Assembly (NCBI RefSeq): GCF_000426625.1
Contig: NZ_KE384547.1
Coordinates: 1,162,986-1,226,985, forward strand
Length of the DNA: 64,000 nucleotides
Direction: 5' to 3'
Source of the DNA: Psychrilyobacter atlanticus DSM 19335
GTDB lineage: Bacteria > Fusobacteriota > Fusobacteriia > Fusobacteriales > Fusobacteriaceae
Shown here in pieces: positions 17,985-26,248 of this stretch. The notes beneath the pieces were generated by a model. That model was not told where the DNA came from and did no database searches. It worked only from the letters and a program-made list of their open reading frames with translations. Each line of letters opens with the position of its first letter. The first letter of the stretch is position 1. The position numbers and the translations under genes are program-made.

Positions 17985-18917
17985 ATGAAAATCATAGATG
18001 ATATATTTCAATTAAAAGAGAAAAATCACGATCTATGTGTGGCGATTGGAGCATTTGATGGAATACACGAAGGTCATAAAAATGTAATTAAAGGGGCAAT
18101 TAAAAGAGCAAAAAAAATAGGAGGGAAATCAGTAGTATTTACCTTTGATAAACATCCTAAAAGTTTTATGCCTCAAAAAACAGCTCCTAAACTAATAAAT
18201 TCAAAGGAAGAGAAGGTCCACCTTTTGGAAAAATTAGGAGTAGACTATGTCATATTTCAAAAATTTGATCAAAATTTTTCTGCCCTTACACCATTAGAAT
18301 TTTTAAATCTATTAAAGATATTTAGAACCCGTGAAATATTTGTAGGATTTAATTTTAGATTTGGTGCAGGAGGAGCAGCAACTGTAGACGATATGATTAA
18401 GATGGGAAAAACCTGTGGAATCGAAGTAAATAAGGCGAATCCTGTAACTTCAGGGAAAAAAGTCATAAGTAGTACTTTAATTAGGGAACTCATTACCTGT
18501 GGAGAGCTGGACACAGTAAAAAATCTATTAGGTTATAATTTGTTTATAATAGGAAATGTAGTTCATGGGAAAAAATATGGACGTCAACTAGGTTTCCCCA
18601 CAGCAAATTTAAAATTAATTGATAAGATCTATCCTCCATTTGGGATATATGGAGCTAGGGTTCAGATAGAAGGTTACGACAAGGTATATGACGGGGTAGT
18701 TAACATTGGAAGGAATCCCACGTTAAAAGACGGAGAACTAAGTGTAGAAACTCATATATTGGATTTTTCAGATTATATATATGGAAAAAAAGTTATTGTG
18801 GAATTGATAAAGAATCTCCGAACTGAAAAAAAGTTTAATTCGATAGATGAATTAAAGACAGCCATCGCCAATGATGTTTTGATATGGAAGGATTATCTTC
18901 AAAGTAATAAAAATTAA
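17985..18917 (+). CDS. ribF: Bifunctional riboflavin kinase / FAD synthetase
   Basis: Makes FMN from riboflavin and then FAD. At 310 residues it has the normal length. The N-terminal nucleotidyltransferase part has GAFDGIHEGHKNVI, FTFDKHPKSFM and ISSTLIRELI. The C-terminal kinase part has GKKYGRQLGFPTANLK and GVVNIGRNPT. AAGGAG precedes the ATG, 10 bases after whiA. Confidence 0.97.
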   Translation: MKIIDDIFQLKEKNHDLCVAIGAFDGIHEGHKNVIKGAIKRAKKIGGKSVVFTFDKHPKSFMPQKTAPKLINSKEEKVHLLEKLGVDYVIFQKFDQNFSALTPLEFLNLLKIFRTREIFVGFNFRFGAGGAATVDDMIKMGKTCGIEVNKANPVTSGKKVISSTLIRELITCGELDTVKNLLGYNLFIIGNVVHGKKYGRQLGFPTANLKLIDKIYPPFGIYGARVQIEGYDKVYDGVVNIGRNPTLKDGELSVETHILDFSDYIYGKKVIVELIKNLRTEKKFNSIDELKTAIANDVLIWKDYLQSNKN

Positions 18918-18969
18918 AGTAATTCGTGGTGAAAAGATTAAATAAAAATAAAAATTAAAGAAGGTAAAA

Positions 18970-19659
18970 ATGAAAATAGAGATTAAATTAGAAAATTTTG
19001 AAGGTCCCCTGGACCTTCTTCTCCATCTTTTGGAAAAAAAAGAGATGAAGATAACAGAGGTAAAGATAAGTACCCTTATAGATGAATATCTATCTCTTAT
19101 AGAGGATGCCAGAAGGGAGAGTGTCTCTATCAAGGTGGAATTTTTAGGAGTTGCCAGTGAATTATTGGAGATAAAAGCACTATCTATCTTAAATATGAGG
19201 GAGAAGGAGAAAAAAGAGGAAGCTCTTTCACAAAAACTTGCAGAATATAAATTATTTAAGGAATTAAGTGAAAAAATAAGGGAATTAGAAAATGAATATA
19301 ATATCTCCTATACTAAATTCAGTAAGGGAAAAAATATAATAAAAGTTCCAAATACAGATTTTGATCTATCCAATTTAAGCGGAAACCTGATATTTAATAT
19401 CTATTCTAAATATATAAAAAATACAGATGTATATGAGATCGATATTGAAGTTAAATATGACCTTAAAGAGGAAAAAAATAAATTATGGAAGAGTATACCT
19501 GCAGGGAGGGAAGTTTATTTAGAAGATATATTTTCCAAAGCTGTAGACAGACTTCATCTGGTGTATCTATTTCTATCTCTCTTGGAACTGTATAGAGATG
19601 ATGATATAGAGATATTAGAACATGGAATAAAATTGAAAACTCCCTGTGAGGTGATCTAG
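18970..19659 (+). CDS. scpA: Segregation and condensation protein A
   Basis: The kleisin subunit of the bacterial SMC-ScpAB condensin. The family signature FEGPLDLLLHLLEKKEMKI opens the protein, followed by ISTLIDEYLSLI and VEFLGVASELLEIKAL. The C-terminal winged-helix part (VYLEDIFSKAVDRLHLVYLF) contacts the SMC head. 229 residues is within the family range. scpB and smc are not in the window. It ends one base before murJ begins. Confidence 0.95.
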   Translation: MKIEIKLENFEGPLDLLLHLLEKKEMKITEVKISTLIDEYLSLIEDARRESVSIKVEFLGVASELLEIKALSILNMREKEKKEEALSQKLAEYKLFKELSEKIRELENEYNISYTKFSKGKNIIKVPNTDFDLSNLSGNLIFNIYSKYIKNTDVYEIDIEVKYDLKEEKNKLWKSIPAGREVYLEDIFSKAVDRLHLVYLFLSLLELYRDDDIEILEHGIKLKTPCEVI

Positions 19660-19660
19660 G

Positions 19661-21121
19661 ATGTTTAAAAGTGGTATTTTGATTATGATAATCACCTTGG
19701 CCAGTAGAGTTTTAGGGTTGGTTCGGACAGCACTTATTGCATATTATTTTGGAGCTACAAAGTTTACTGATGCTTACTTCAGTGCTTTTAAAATAAGTAA
19801 TTTTTTCAGACAATTATTAGGTGAGGGAGCCTTAGGAACGGTATTTATTCCTGTCTACAACGACAAGGAAAAAAAATACGGAGCTGAGAGATCTAAATCT
19901 CTGATATATTCAGTTTTAAATCTATTATTTATATTTACAACTCTGATAACAATTCTCATGGTTATCTTTTCTGATAATATAATTAATTTTATTGTGACAG
20001 GATATCCAGAGGAAACAAAGGTCATAGCTTCTAAACTTTTAAAAATAATGGCTGTCTACTTCGTATTTATAGGGTTAGCCGGGATGATCTCTGCGATATT
20101 AAATAACTTTAAAAAGTTTTTAATTCCTGCTAGTACCTCATTATTTTTTAACTTTGCCATAATAATTAGTATTATGGTTTATGGAAAACAATATGGTGTA
20201 ACGGCAATGGCAGTAGGAGTAGTTGCAGGTGGGCTGTTACAATTTTTAGTAGTTCTGCCTACTTTTATAAAGATAGTTAAAAACTATGAATTTAGGATAG
20301 ATTTTAAAGATGATGATCTGAAAAAGATCTTTATCTTGATGGTACCTATGCTTCTTGGTATCTTTGCCAGACAGATAAATAGTATAGTGGATCAATTCTT
20401 TGCATCCCACCTAGCCAGCGGAGGAGTATCGGCATTAGAAAATGCCACAAGGATATATAATCTGCCACTGGGAGTATTTGGTATTTCCATAGCTACAGTA
20501 ATCTATCCGACTCTTTCTAAGGCTATTTCAAACAATGAAACTGAGGTGGTCAGTAAGAGTCTTCAAAGGGGATTGAATTTTTTACAATTTTTAATCATAC
20601 CCAGTATGGGAGTCTTGATATTTTATGCAAGGGATATAATAAAACTGGTTTTAGGTCATGGAGAATTTACACAAAATTCCATAACTATTACCTCTGAAAG
20701 TTTGATATATTATTCAGTAGGATTATTTTTTTATACGGCAGTTCACCTTATGAGTCGGGCATTCTATGGGATGAAAGATACCAAAAGACCTGTAATATTT
20801 AGTGTTGTGTCAATATTAATAAATATAATTTTAAATGCAGTATTGATCAGGCAATTCCAGCATAGTGGATTGGCACTGGCAACAGCCATAGCATCTATGG
20901 TTAATTTTATCTTGTTATACATTACATTTAATAAAAAATATATAAAGTTAGATCTGACTTATATAGTAAAGTTTAAATTTAAAGTTGTTATGAGTACGCT
21001 CCTGGCATTAGGAGGAAGTTTTTATATAGATAACATCTTTATAAAATTAATAACTTTTTCTGGGATCTACCTGGCTCTTTGGGCATGGCCACTGAAAAAA
21101 AATAAGTTAGAGGTATTTTAA
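19661..21121 (+). CDS. murJ: Lipid II flippase MurJ
   Basis: A 486-residue inner-membrane protein of the MOP superfamily with about 14 transmembrane segments, which moves lipid-linked peptidoglycan precursor to the outside. The N-terminus ITLASRVLGLVRTALIAYYFGA and the LGEGALGTVFIPVYN segment are typical MurJ/MviN signatures. Arginines in the first and third helical segments (R16, R22, R50) agree with the conserved charged cavity. It is the last gene of the polA run. Confidence 0.95.
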   Translation: MFKSGILIMIITLASRVLGLVRTALIAYYFGATKFTDAYFSAFKISNFFRQLLGEGALGTVFIPVYNDKEKKYGAERSKSLIYSVLNLLFIFTTLITILMVIFSDNIINFIVTGYPEETKVIASKLLKIMAVYFVFIGLAGMISAILNNFKKFLIPASTSLFFNFAIIISIMVYGKQYGVTAMAVGVVAGGLLQFLVVLPTFIKIVKNYEFRIDFKDDDLKKIFILMVPMLLGIFARQINSIVDQFFASHLASGGVSALENATRIYNLPLGVFGISIATVIYPTLSKAISNNETEVVSKSLQRGLNFLQFLIIPSMGVLIFYARDIIKLVLGHGEFTQNSITITSESLIYYSVGLFFYTAVHLMSRAFYGMKDTKRPVIFSVVSILINIILNAVLIRQFQHSGLALATAIASMVNFILLYITFNKKYIKLDLTYIVKFKFKVVMSTLLALGGSFYIDNIFIKLITFSGIYLALWAWPLKKNKLEVF

Positions 21122-21141
21122 CTTCATTTTATACTTGTCTC

Positions 21142-21232
21142 TCCTAATAATTAGGAGGGATAAAGTTTAGGCAGGCGTTTAAGAAAATAATAAAAAAGTA
21201 CAATAGCTTCTCAAGATTTATGAGAAGCTGTT
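21142..21232 (+). terminator. Hairpin and terminator after murJ
   Basis: A first hairpin around 21143-21170 (CTCCTAAT / ATTAGGAG) lacks a T-run. A second stem AATAGCTTCTCA / TGAGAAGCTGTT at 21202-21232 is followed by T8 and is a good intrinsic terminator. Confidence 0.8.
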
Positions 21233-21342
21233 ATTTTTTTTGAAAATTAAAGATTCATATCTATAGAGTTCATAAACCAAAATAATTTTTTAAAAAAATA
21301 TAGATGTGGTATAGATAAAAATAAGGAGAGGTTTGAGAAAAA

Positions 21343-24075
21343 ATGAAGAAAAAAATTTATATAGGTTTGTTTATAGGGTGGATTATATTTATGATTCAGC
21401 TGCCATCAATAGTAAAAAATATAGCAGTAAATAAATTAGAGAAAACAATCGGAAGAAAAGTAAGCAGCGGAGATTTCAGGTATAACTACCTCAGGAATAT
21501 TCTTTCAATTGAAAATTTGAAGATATATGAGGATGACGGGGAAAATATTTTCGTAAAATTTGATTCTTTTAATGTAAATATAGATATATTACCCCTATTA
21601 AAAAGAAAATTTTATATAGAGGAGTTAACCCTTATAAACCCAAATTTCACATTGAAATATAGTGATGGGACAGCTAATTTTGATTCTATTCTGAAAAAAA
21701 TAGGTTCAGACAATAAAAAAGTAGAGGATGCAACTGAAACTAACCACTATATAAAAAGCGTTGAATTAGAAAATATTACTATAGATAATTTTACTTTTTA
21801 TTATAATGATCAGGTGGTCCAGGGTAAAAATAAATTTACTCTGGAAACACCACAATTATTGTATGAAAATAAAAATATTATTTTAAACTCAATAGTAGAT
21901 TTTTATGAAAGTGGAGAAATAAATTTAAATTTAGAATATAAGAAAGATGGATCTCTATCGGGAGAAATTAAAACAAAAGATTTTTTATTAGATGATAAGC
22001 TTTATATAGTAAAAGCTTTATATGGTTTGGAAAAGTTAGAGGGAGAGATAGATAGTTGCTTTAATTTTAATTTCAATTTTTTAAAAGAAATCTATAATTT
22101 AAAAGGTCAGTTTAGTCTAAAAGATTTAAAAGTAAGTTCTGACAAGTTTGGAAAACTTTTTTCAATTGGAAGTGTAGAAGGAGAAATAGAGGATTTTAAA
22201 ATAAAAGAGAATAAATTTTTTCTAAAAGATATAAGAACAAATAAAGGTGTAGTAGATATAGAAAATATCAAAAAGTATATGTCTCTTATCTCAAAAATTT
22301 CAAAAGAAAAAGAAAACGAGAGTAGTGTAAAAAGAGATGAACTAGAATATCCTATATTTAATATAAAAAGGTTTGAAATATCAGATTATAAAATATATGA
22401 TGAAAAAGTAAACTTAGAGATAGAAAATTTTAAAATAAATGATCTAGGGACACTAAAAGGAAATTCAAATTTTGAATTTGCAGGAAAGTTTCAAAATTCG
22501 GAAGTTAATTTTACCGGGGAAATAAAAAAAGAAAAGGCTGTAAGGAAAGAAGAAGATCTAAATTATATTGGAATTGGAGGAAATATAAATATACTATCTT
22601 TAAATTTAAAAAATATAGATCCACTTTTACAAGAAAAATTAAACTTAAATGGAAGTTTAGATATATCTTCGAAATTTAATTATTTAACGAATAATCTCCA
22701 GATGGAAAATTTGATTTCTTTAAAAAAGCTATCATTAAAAAAAGATGATATGGTTTTAAAAGTAGAAAATTTAAAATTTAATAATACGATCTCAAAGAAT
22801 AGCAAAGATTACCATATTAGAGGAAAGATAAAAGCTCAAGGAGGAGCGTTTAATATGGATGAAGTTAATTTTTGGTTAAAGAGTGGAGAGATAGAGATAG
22901 GAGAAATATCCAAAAATAAAATAAGGTTAAATAAAATAAAGTTAGAGAGGCCATGGATAAAAATAAAGAAAAAAGAAGAAAAAAATAATATACAGGAAAA
23001 AATAACACAGAGAGAAAGTTCCAAAGGTCATGAAAAAAATAATTTAAAAGAAGAGGAAATAGGGAAAGTTAAACTACCTGAATTATTCATAAAAAATATA
23101 GGTGTAAGTAATGGCCGGCTAGATTATATTAATAAGGATATAAAGTATAATCTAAGGGATATTACAGTCGATATAGATAGTTTTACTACAGAAAAAAACA
23201 AAGAATTTAACGGGGATATAAGAGCTGATCTAACAGGGAATGGAAAGTTTAAGTTTAATTTCCTGTCTTCATTGGAAAAGAGCTGGGATTTTTCCCCTGT
23301 AAGTTTAAATATGGATGGAGAGTTAGATATATATAATTTGAATTTTTTAGATTTTAAACAGGTACTTTCTGAAAATTTACCCAACGAAATTGACAATGGA
23401 AAACTTAATTATAACTGTAATATCAGTCTAAATAAAGGAAAAGTAGTAGGAGAAAACCTTATCTCTGTAGAAAAGATCAACATAGGAGAGGCAACAAAGG
23501 TAAATTCTATGATTCCTTTAAAATTAGGAGTTAATATACTTAAAGATAGAGAGGATAATTTAAAACTAGACCTTCCTATATCTGGAGACTTTAACAATCC
23601 TAAATTCAAAATATCCAAGGTTGTCTTAGAAGCACTAAAAAATATTTTAATAAGAGCGGTCGCTTCTCCAGCGGACTTTATATTGAACTCTTTTAATATA
23701 GGAGATGAAAAAGATCTATTTATTGAATATGACTATTTAAATCCAAATTTTAAAAATAAGGATAATAATACATTGGGGAAAGTAGTTGAGATATTAGAAA
23801 AAAAAGAGGATATAAATATAATTTTTACCCTATTTACCGATAAAGAGGTGGAAAAAAACTTGTTGAATACACAATTAAAGGAAGAGATGTTTTTTAAAAG
23901 AGATACAAAAGATGAAATTTTAGAAGAAAAAATAAATAAAATAATAACAGAAAGAAGTGAAGGGATTAAAAATTATTTTAAAGGTAAAGAACTAGGAGAA
24001 AGAGTAAAAGTTCAAATTTCTGATATTTCACGAAATAAGGCTATGTCAAGTATTGAATTAATAATAAAGGATTAA
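21343..24075 (+). CDS. AsmA/DUF748-like envelope protein
   Basis: A 910-residue protein with one N-terminal membrane anchor (about 5-22) and a long periplasmic part rich in repeated beta strands of the type NLKIY, FKINDL, LNLKNI. N-terminal features (KLEKTIGRKVSSGDFRYNYLRNILSIENLKIYEDDG, then FDSFNVNIDILPLLKRKFYIEELTLINP, each read as separate parts) match the AsmA-like DUF748 group. These relate to bridge-like lipid transporters such as TamB and YhdP, so a role in moving phospholipid between membranes is inferred. This supports a double-membrane envelope. AAGGAGAGG is the ribosome binding site; the gene is monocistronic. Confidence 0.8.
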   Translation: MKKKIYIGLFIGWIIFMIQLPSIVKNIAVNKLEKTIGRKVSSGDFRYNYLRNILSIENLKIYEDDGENIFVKFDSFNVNIDILPLLKRKFYIEELTLINPNFTLKYSDGTANFDSILKKIGSDNKKVEDATETNHYIKSVELENITIDNFTFYYNDQVVQGKNKFTLETPQLLYENKNIILNSIVDFYESGEINLNLEYKKDGSLSGEIKTKDFLLDDKLYIVKALYGLEKLEGEIDSCFNFNFNFLKEIYNLKGQFSLKDLKVSSDKFGKLFSIGSVEGEIEDFKIKENKFFLKDIRTNKGVVDIENIKKYMSLISKISKEKENESSVKRDELEYPIFNIKRFEISDYKIYDEKVNLEIENFKINDLGTLKGNSNFEFAGKFQNSEVNFTGEIKKEKAVRKEEDLNYIGIGGNINILSLNLKNIDPLLQEKLNLNGSLDISSKFNYLTNNLQMENLISLKKLSLKKDDMVLKVENLKFNNTISKNSKDYHIRGKIKAQGGAFNMDEVNFWLKSGEIEIGEISKNKIRLNKIKLERPWIKIKKKEEKNNIQEKITQRESSKGHEKNNLKEEEIGKVKLPELFIKNIGVSNGRLDYINKDIKYNLRDITVDIDSFTTEKNKEFNGDIRADLTGNGKFKFNFLSSLEKSWDFSPVSLNMDGELDIYNLNFLDFKQVLSENLPNEIDNGKLNYNCNISLNKGKVVGENLISVEKINIGEATKVNSMIPLKLGVNILKDREDNLKLDLPISGDFNNPKFKISKVVLEALKNILIRAVASPADFILNSFNIGDEKDLFIEYDYLNPNFKNKDNNTLGKVVEILEKKEDINIIFTLFTDKEVEKNLLNTQLKEEMFFKRDTKDEILEEKINKIITERSEGIKNYFKGKELGERVKVQISDISRNKAMSSIELIIKD

Positions 24076-24079
24076 AATT

Positions 24080-24117
24080 AAAGGAGCTCTTCAAAATTTT
24101 GAGGAGCTCCTTTTTTG
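24080..24117 (+). terminator. Terminator after the AsmA-like gene
   Basis: Stem AAAGGAGCTC / GAGCTCCTTT, extended inward by TCAAAATTTTGA, followed by T6. Confidence 0.9.
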
Positions 24118-24132
24118 ATGATTTTAGTCTCT

Positions 24133-24219
24133 TTAGACCCTTGTTTCTGTTATCCCAGCGATAATCATAGCGCCTGCAGTTAATTTTTTACTGTTAATAT
24201 TTCTTTTCAATAAATGCAT
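24133..24219 (-). CDS. Micro-ORF of 28 residues with strong ribosome binding site
   Basis: A short reading frame starts at the ATG at 24219, eight bases after a perfect AGGAGG. It reads MHLLKRNINSKKLTAG, then AMIIAGITETRV, and stops at 24133. The basic start followed by a short hydrophobic patch could be a small membrane-active or leader peptide, or the first codons of a gene lost by deletion. It lies on the minus strand between two plus-strand genes, so it is not a leader of either. Not recognised. Confidence 0.35.
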   Translation of the reverse strand: MHLLKRNINSKKLTAGAMIIAGITETRV

Positions 24220-24677
24220 ATTTTTTCCTCCTGTGATTTATTATTAAGACTAATAATATTATCTAATAAAATAAAGAGTTGTCCTGTTCGGTACAAATAA
24301 AAAAATAAAAGAAATTTAAATTGATTGATGTATATCTTAAAGTAAGGAATTAAGGGAGGGGAGAGTTAGGGGAAATACAAAAAAGTTTGAATTTAAAGAA
24401 GGCGACACAGAAAAAACAATTAATTTAGAACGATATGATACACTGTATCTTTGTGAACTTGAATTCATCTTTTCTCTAATAAAGGGTTTGATATACCGGT
24501 CAGCTTAAAACAAACTAAAGGATAAAACTTATTTTTAGGGTGAAAAAAATTATAAAATCAACTCAAATTTAGATATTTATGATACTATATATTTTACTAG
24601 AAAAGTAAAAAAGATGTTTTACAGTAATTTAATATTTATAATAATTAGGGAAAGTTTTTAAAATAGAGGAGGAAAGT
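24220..24677. other. Spacer with a start-less ORF remnant
   Basis: Beyond the micro-ORF, an open frame from 24341 to the stop at 24506-24508 (plus strand) reads RGNTKKFEFKEGDTEKTI, then NLERYDTLYLCELEF. It has a protein-like composition but no ATG, GTG or TTG in a useful position, though G-rich DNA precedes it. It may be a decayed gene fragment. The rest is AT-rich and ends with the AGGAGG of the antiporter gene. Confidence 0.3.
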
Positions 24678-26150
24678 ATGAATATAGATAAAATTAGTAT
24701 GATAATAGGTTTTCTAATATTATCTTCTATTTTTTCATTGCGTATTTCAAAAAAATATAGTCTGCCAAGTTTACTATTATTTTTAGGTGTTGGGATGTTG
24801 GCAGGATCAGAAGGCTTTGGAGGTATTTATTTTGATAATATGGCAATAGCTCAGTTGATAGGAGGAATTGCTCTTGCTTTTATCCTTTTTAATGGAGCTT
24901 TTTCAACAAATATAAACACTGTTAGAAATGGAGCTTTCGAAGGGTTATTATTAGCTTTTATAGGAGTATTTATAAACACGGCTATTGTCGGGATTATAGT
25001 TTATTTTTTTACTGGATTTAGTATTACGTACTCACTTCTAATAGGTGCTATTGTGTCATCTACAGATGCATCGGCAGTGATGTCACTCCTCTCCTTTGGA
25101 GGATTAAAATTAAAGAAAAAAGTTTCTTCAATCCTCTTGGTTGAATCGGGGACAAATGACCCAATGGCTAATGTAATTATCATTTTATTGATTAGTCTGA
25201 TTACAAGGCCTGATTTTAGTACACTTGAGGGTCTAACATTTTTATTTCTTCAAATAGTCGTTGGTGGGTTAATTGGATTTTTATCAGCTAGAGGAACTAT
25301 AGGTCTCCTTAAAAGATTTTCAATCAAGTTGCCGGAAATACACCAGCTGATCCTGGTATCTGGAGTATTTTTAACTTTTGGGATTACAAATATATTAAAT
25401 GGTAATGGTTATCTTGCAATTTATATCTATGGATTAGTATTAGGAAATTCAGCAATCCAATTCAAAAAAAGTTCTAGACGGTTTTTTGTTAGTTTATCTT
25501 GGGGTGTTGAAATTGGTATATTTCTTATATTAGGACTTCTAGTATTCCCCAGTGAATTACTTAATGTTTGGAAAGTTGGAACTTTTATAGGGTTTGCACT
25601 TATATTAATTGCGAGGCCACTTAGTGTGATTATCACTCTATATAAAACAAAACTTTCCATGAAGGAAAAATTATTTATAAGCTGGGGAGGGTTAAAAGGA
25701 GCAGTTCCCATAGTTTTTGCAATTCTACCTGTGCTTGCAAAGATAGAGGGTGCTGAAATTATCTTTCCTATAGTTTTTTATGTTGTAGTAATCTCAGTGA
25801 CTATACAGGGAACAACGTTACCCTTTGTAGCTACATTATTTGGAATGAAAGATACGGAGAGTTCTAAATGGGTTGAACCTGACTTAGAACAAATAGAATT
25901 TATGGAAGAAAAGATGATTAAATTAAAAGTAAAAAGTGGAAGTTCATTTCATAATAAAAGTGTAATGGATATGCAATTTGAAAAAGGAGTCCTTCTCCTT
26001 CTCATCGAAAGAAATAACCACCAAATTTTTCCTCAGGCAAACACAAAAATATTAGAATTTGATTCCCTTCTTATTTTTGGAGAAGATCAGAATAAACTAG
26101 ATCAACTAATTGAAAATTGGAATAAGGTTGAAAACCAATTGATCATTTAA
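24678..26150 (+). CDS. Potassium/proton antiporter, CPA1 (NhaP2/CvrA) type
   Basis: A 490-residue inner-membrane exchanger with about 13 transmembrane segments and a C-terminal cytoplasmic RCK_C (TrkA_C) domain at about 405-485 (MIKLKVKSGSSFHNKSVMDM). The core helix IVSSTDASAVMSLL and the later VESGTNDPMANV contain the acidic residues that carry ions in CPA antiporters. NhaP2-type proteins exchange K+ (or Na+) for H+ and help with osmotic and pH control. AGGAGG precedes the ATG. It is monocistronic with a terminator shared with the convergent gene. Confidence 0.9.
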   Translation: MNIDKISMIIGFLILSSIFSLRISKKYSLPSLLLFLGVGMLAGSEGFGGIYFDNMAIAQLIGGIALAFILFNGAFSTNINTVRNGAFEGLLLAFIGVFINTAIVGIIVYFFTGFSITYSLLIGAIVSSTDASAVMSLLSFGGLKLKKKVSSILLVESGTNDPMANVIIILLISLITRPDFSTLEGLTFLFLQIVVGGLIGFLSARGTIGLLKRFSIKLPEIHQLILVSGVFLTFGITNILNGNGYLAIYIYGLVLGNSAIQFKKSSRRFFVSLSWGVEIGIFLILGLLVFPSELLNVWKVGTFIGFALILIARPLSVIITLYKTKLSMKEKLFISWGGLKGAVPIVFAILPVLAKIEGAEIIFPIVFYVVVISVTIQGTTLPFVATLFGMKDTESSKWVEPDLEQIEFMEEKMIKLKVKSGSSFHNKSVMDMQFEKGVLLLLIERNNHQIFPQANTKILEFDSLLIFGEDQNKLDQLIENWNKVENQLII

Positions 26151-26192
26151 GATAATTGATCAAAAATAAGATATATAATATGTTTTAAAATA

Positions 26193-26233
26193 AACAGAGA
26201 GAAATCCTTTAAAATAAAGGATTTCTCTCTGTT
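26193..26233. terminator. Bidirectional terminator between convergent genes
   Basis: Perfect 18-bp arms at 26193-26210 and 26216-26233, loop AAAAT, between the antiporter and the minus-strand GGDEF gene. Confidence 0.85.
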
Positions 26234-26248
26234 ATTATATCTTGATCT

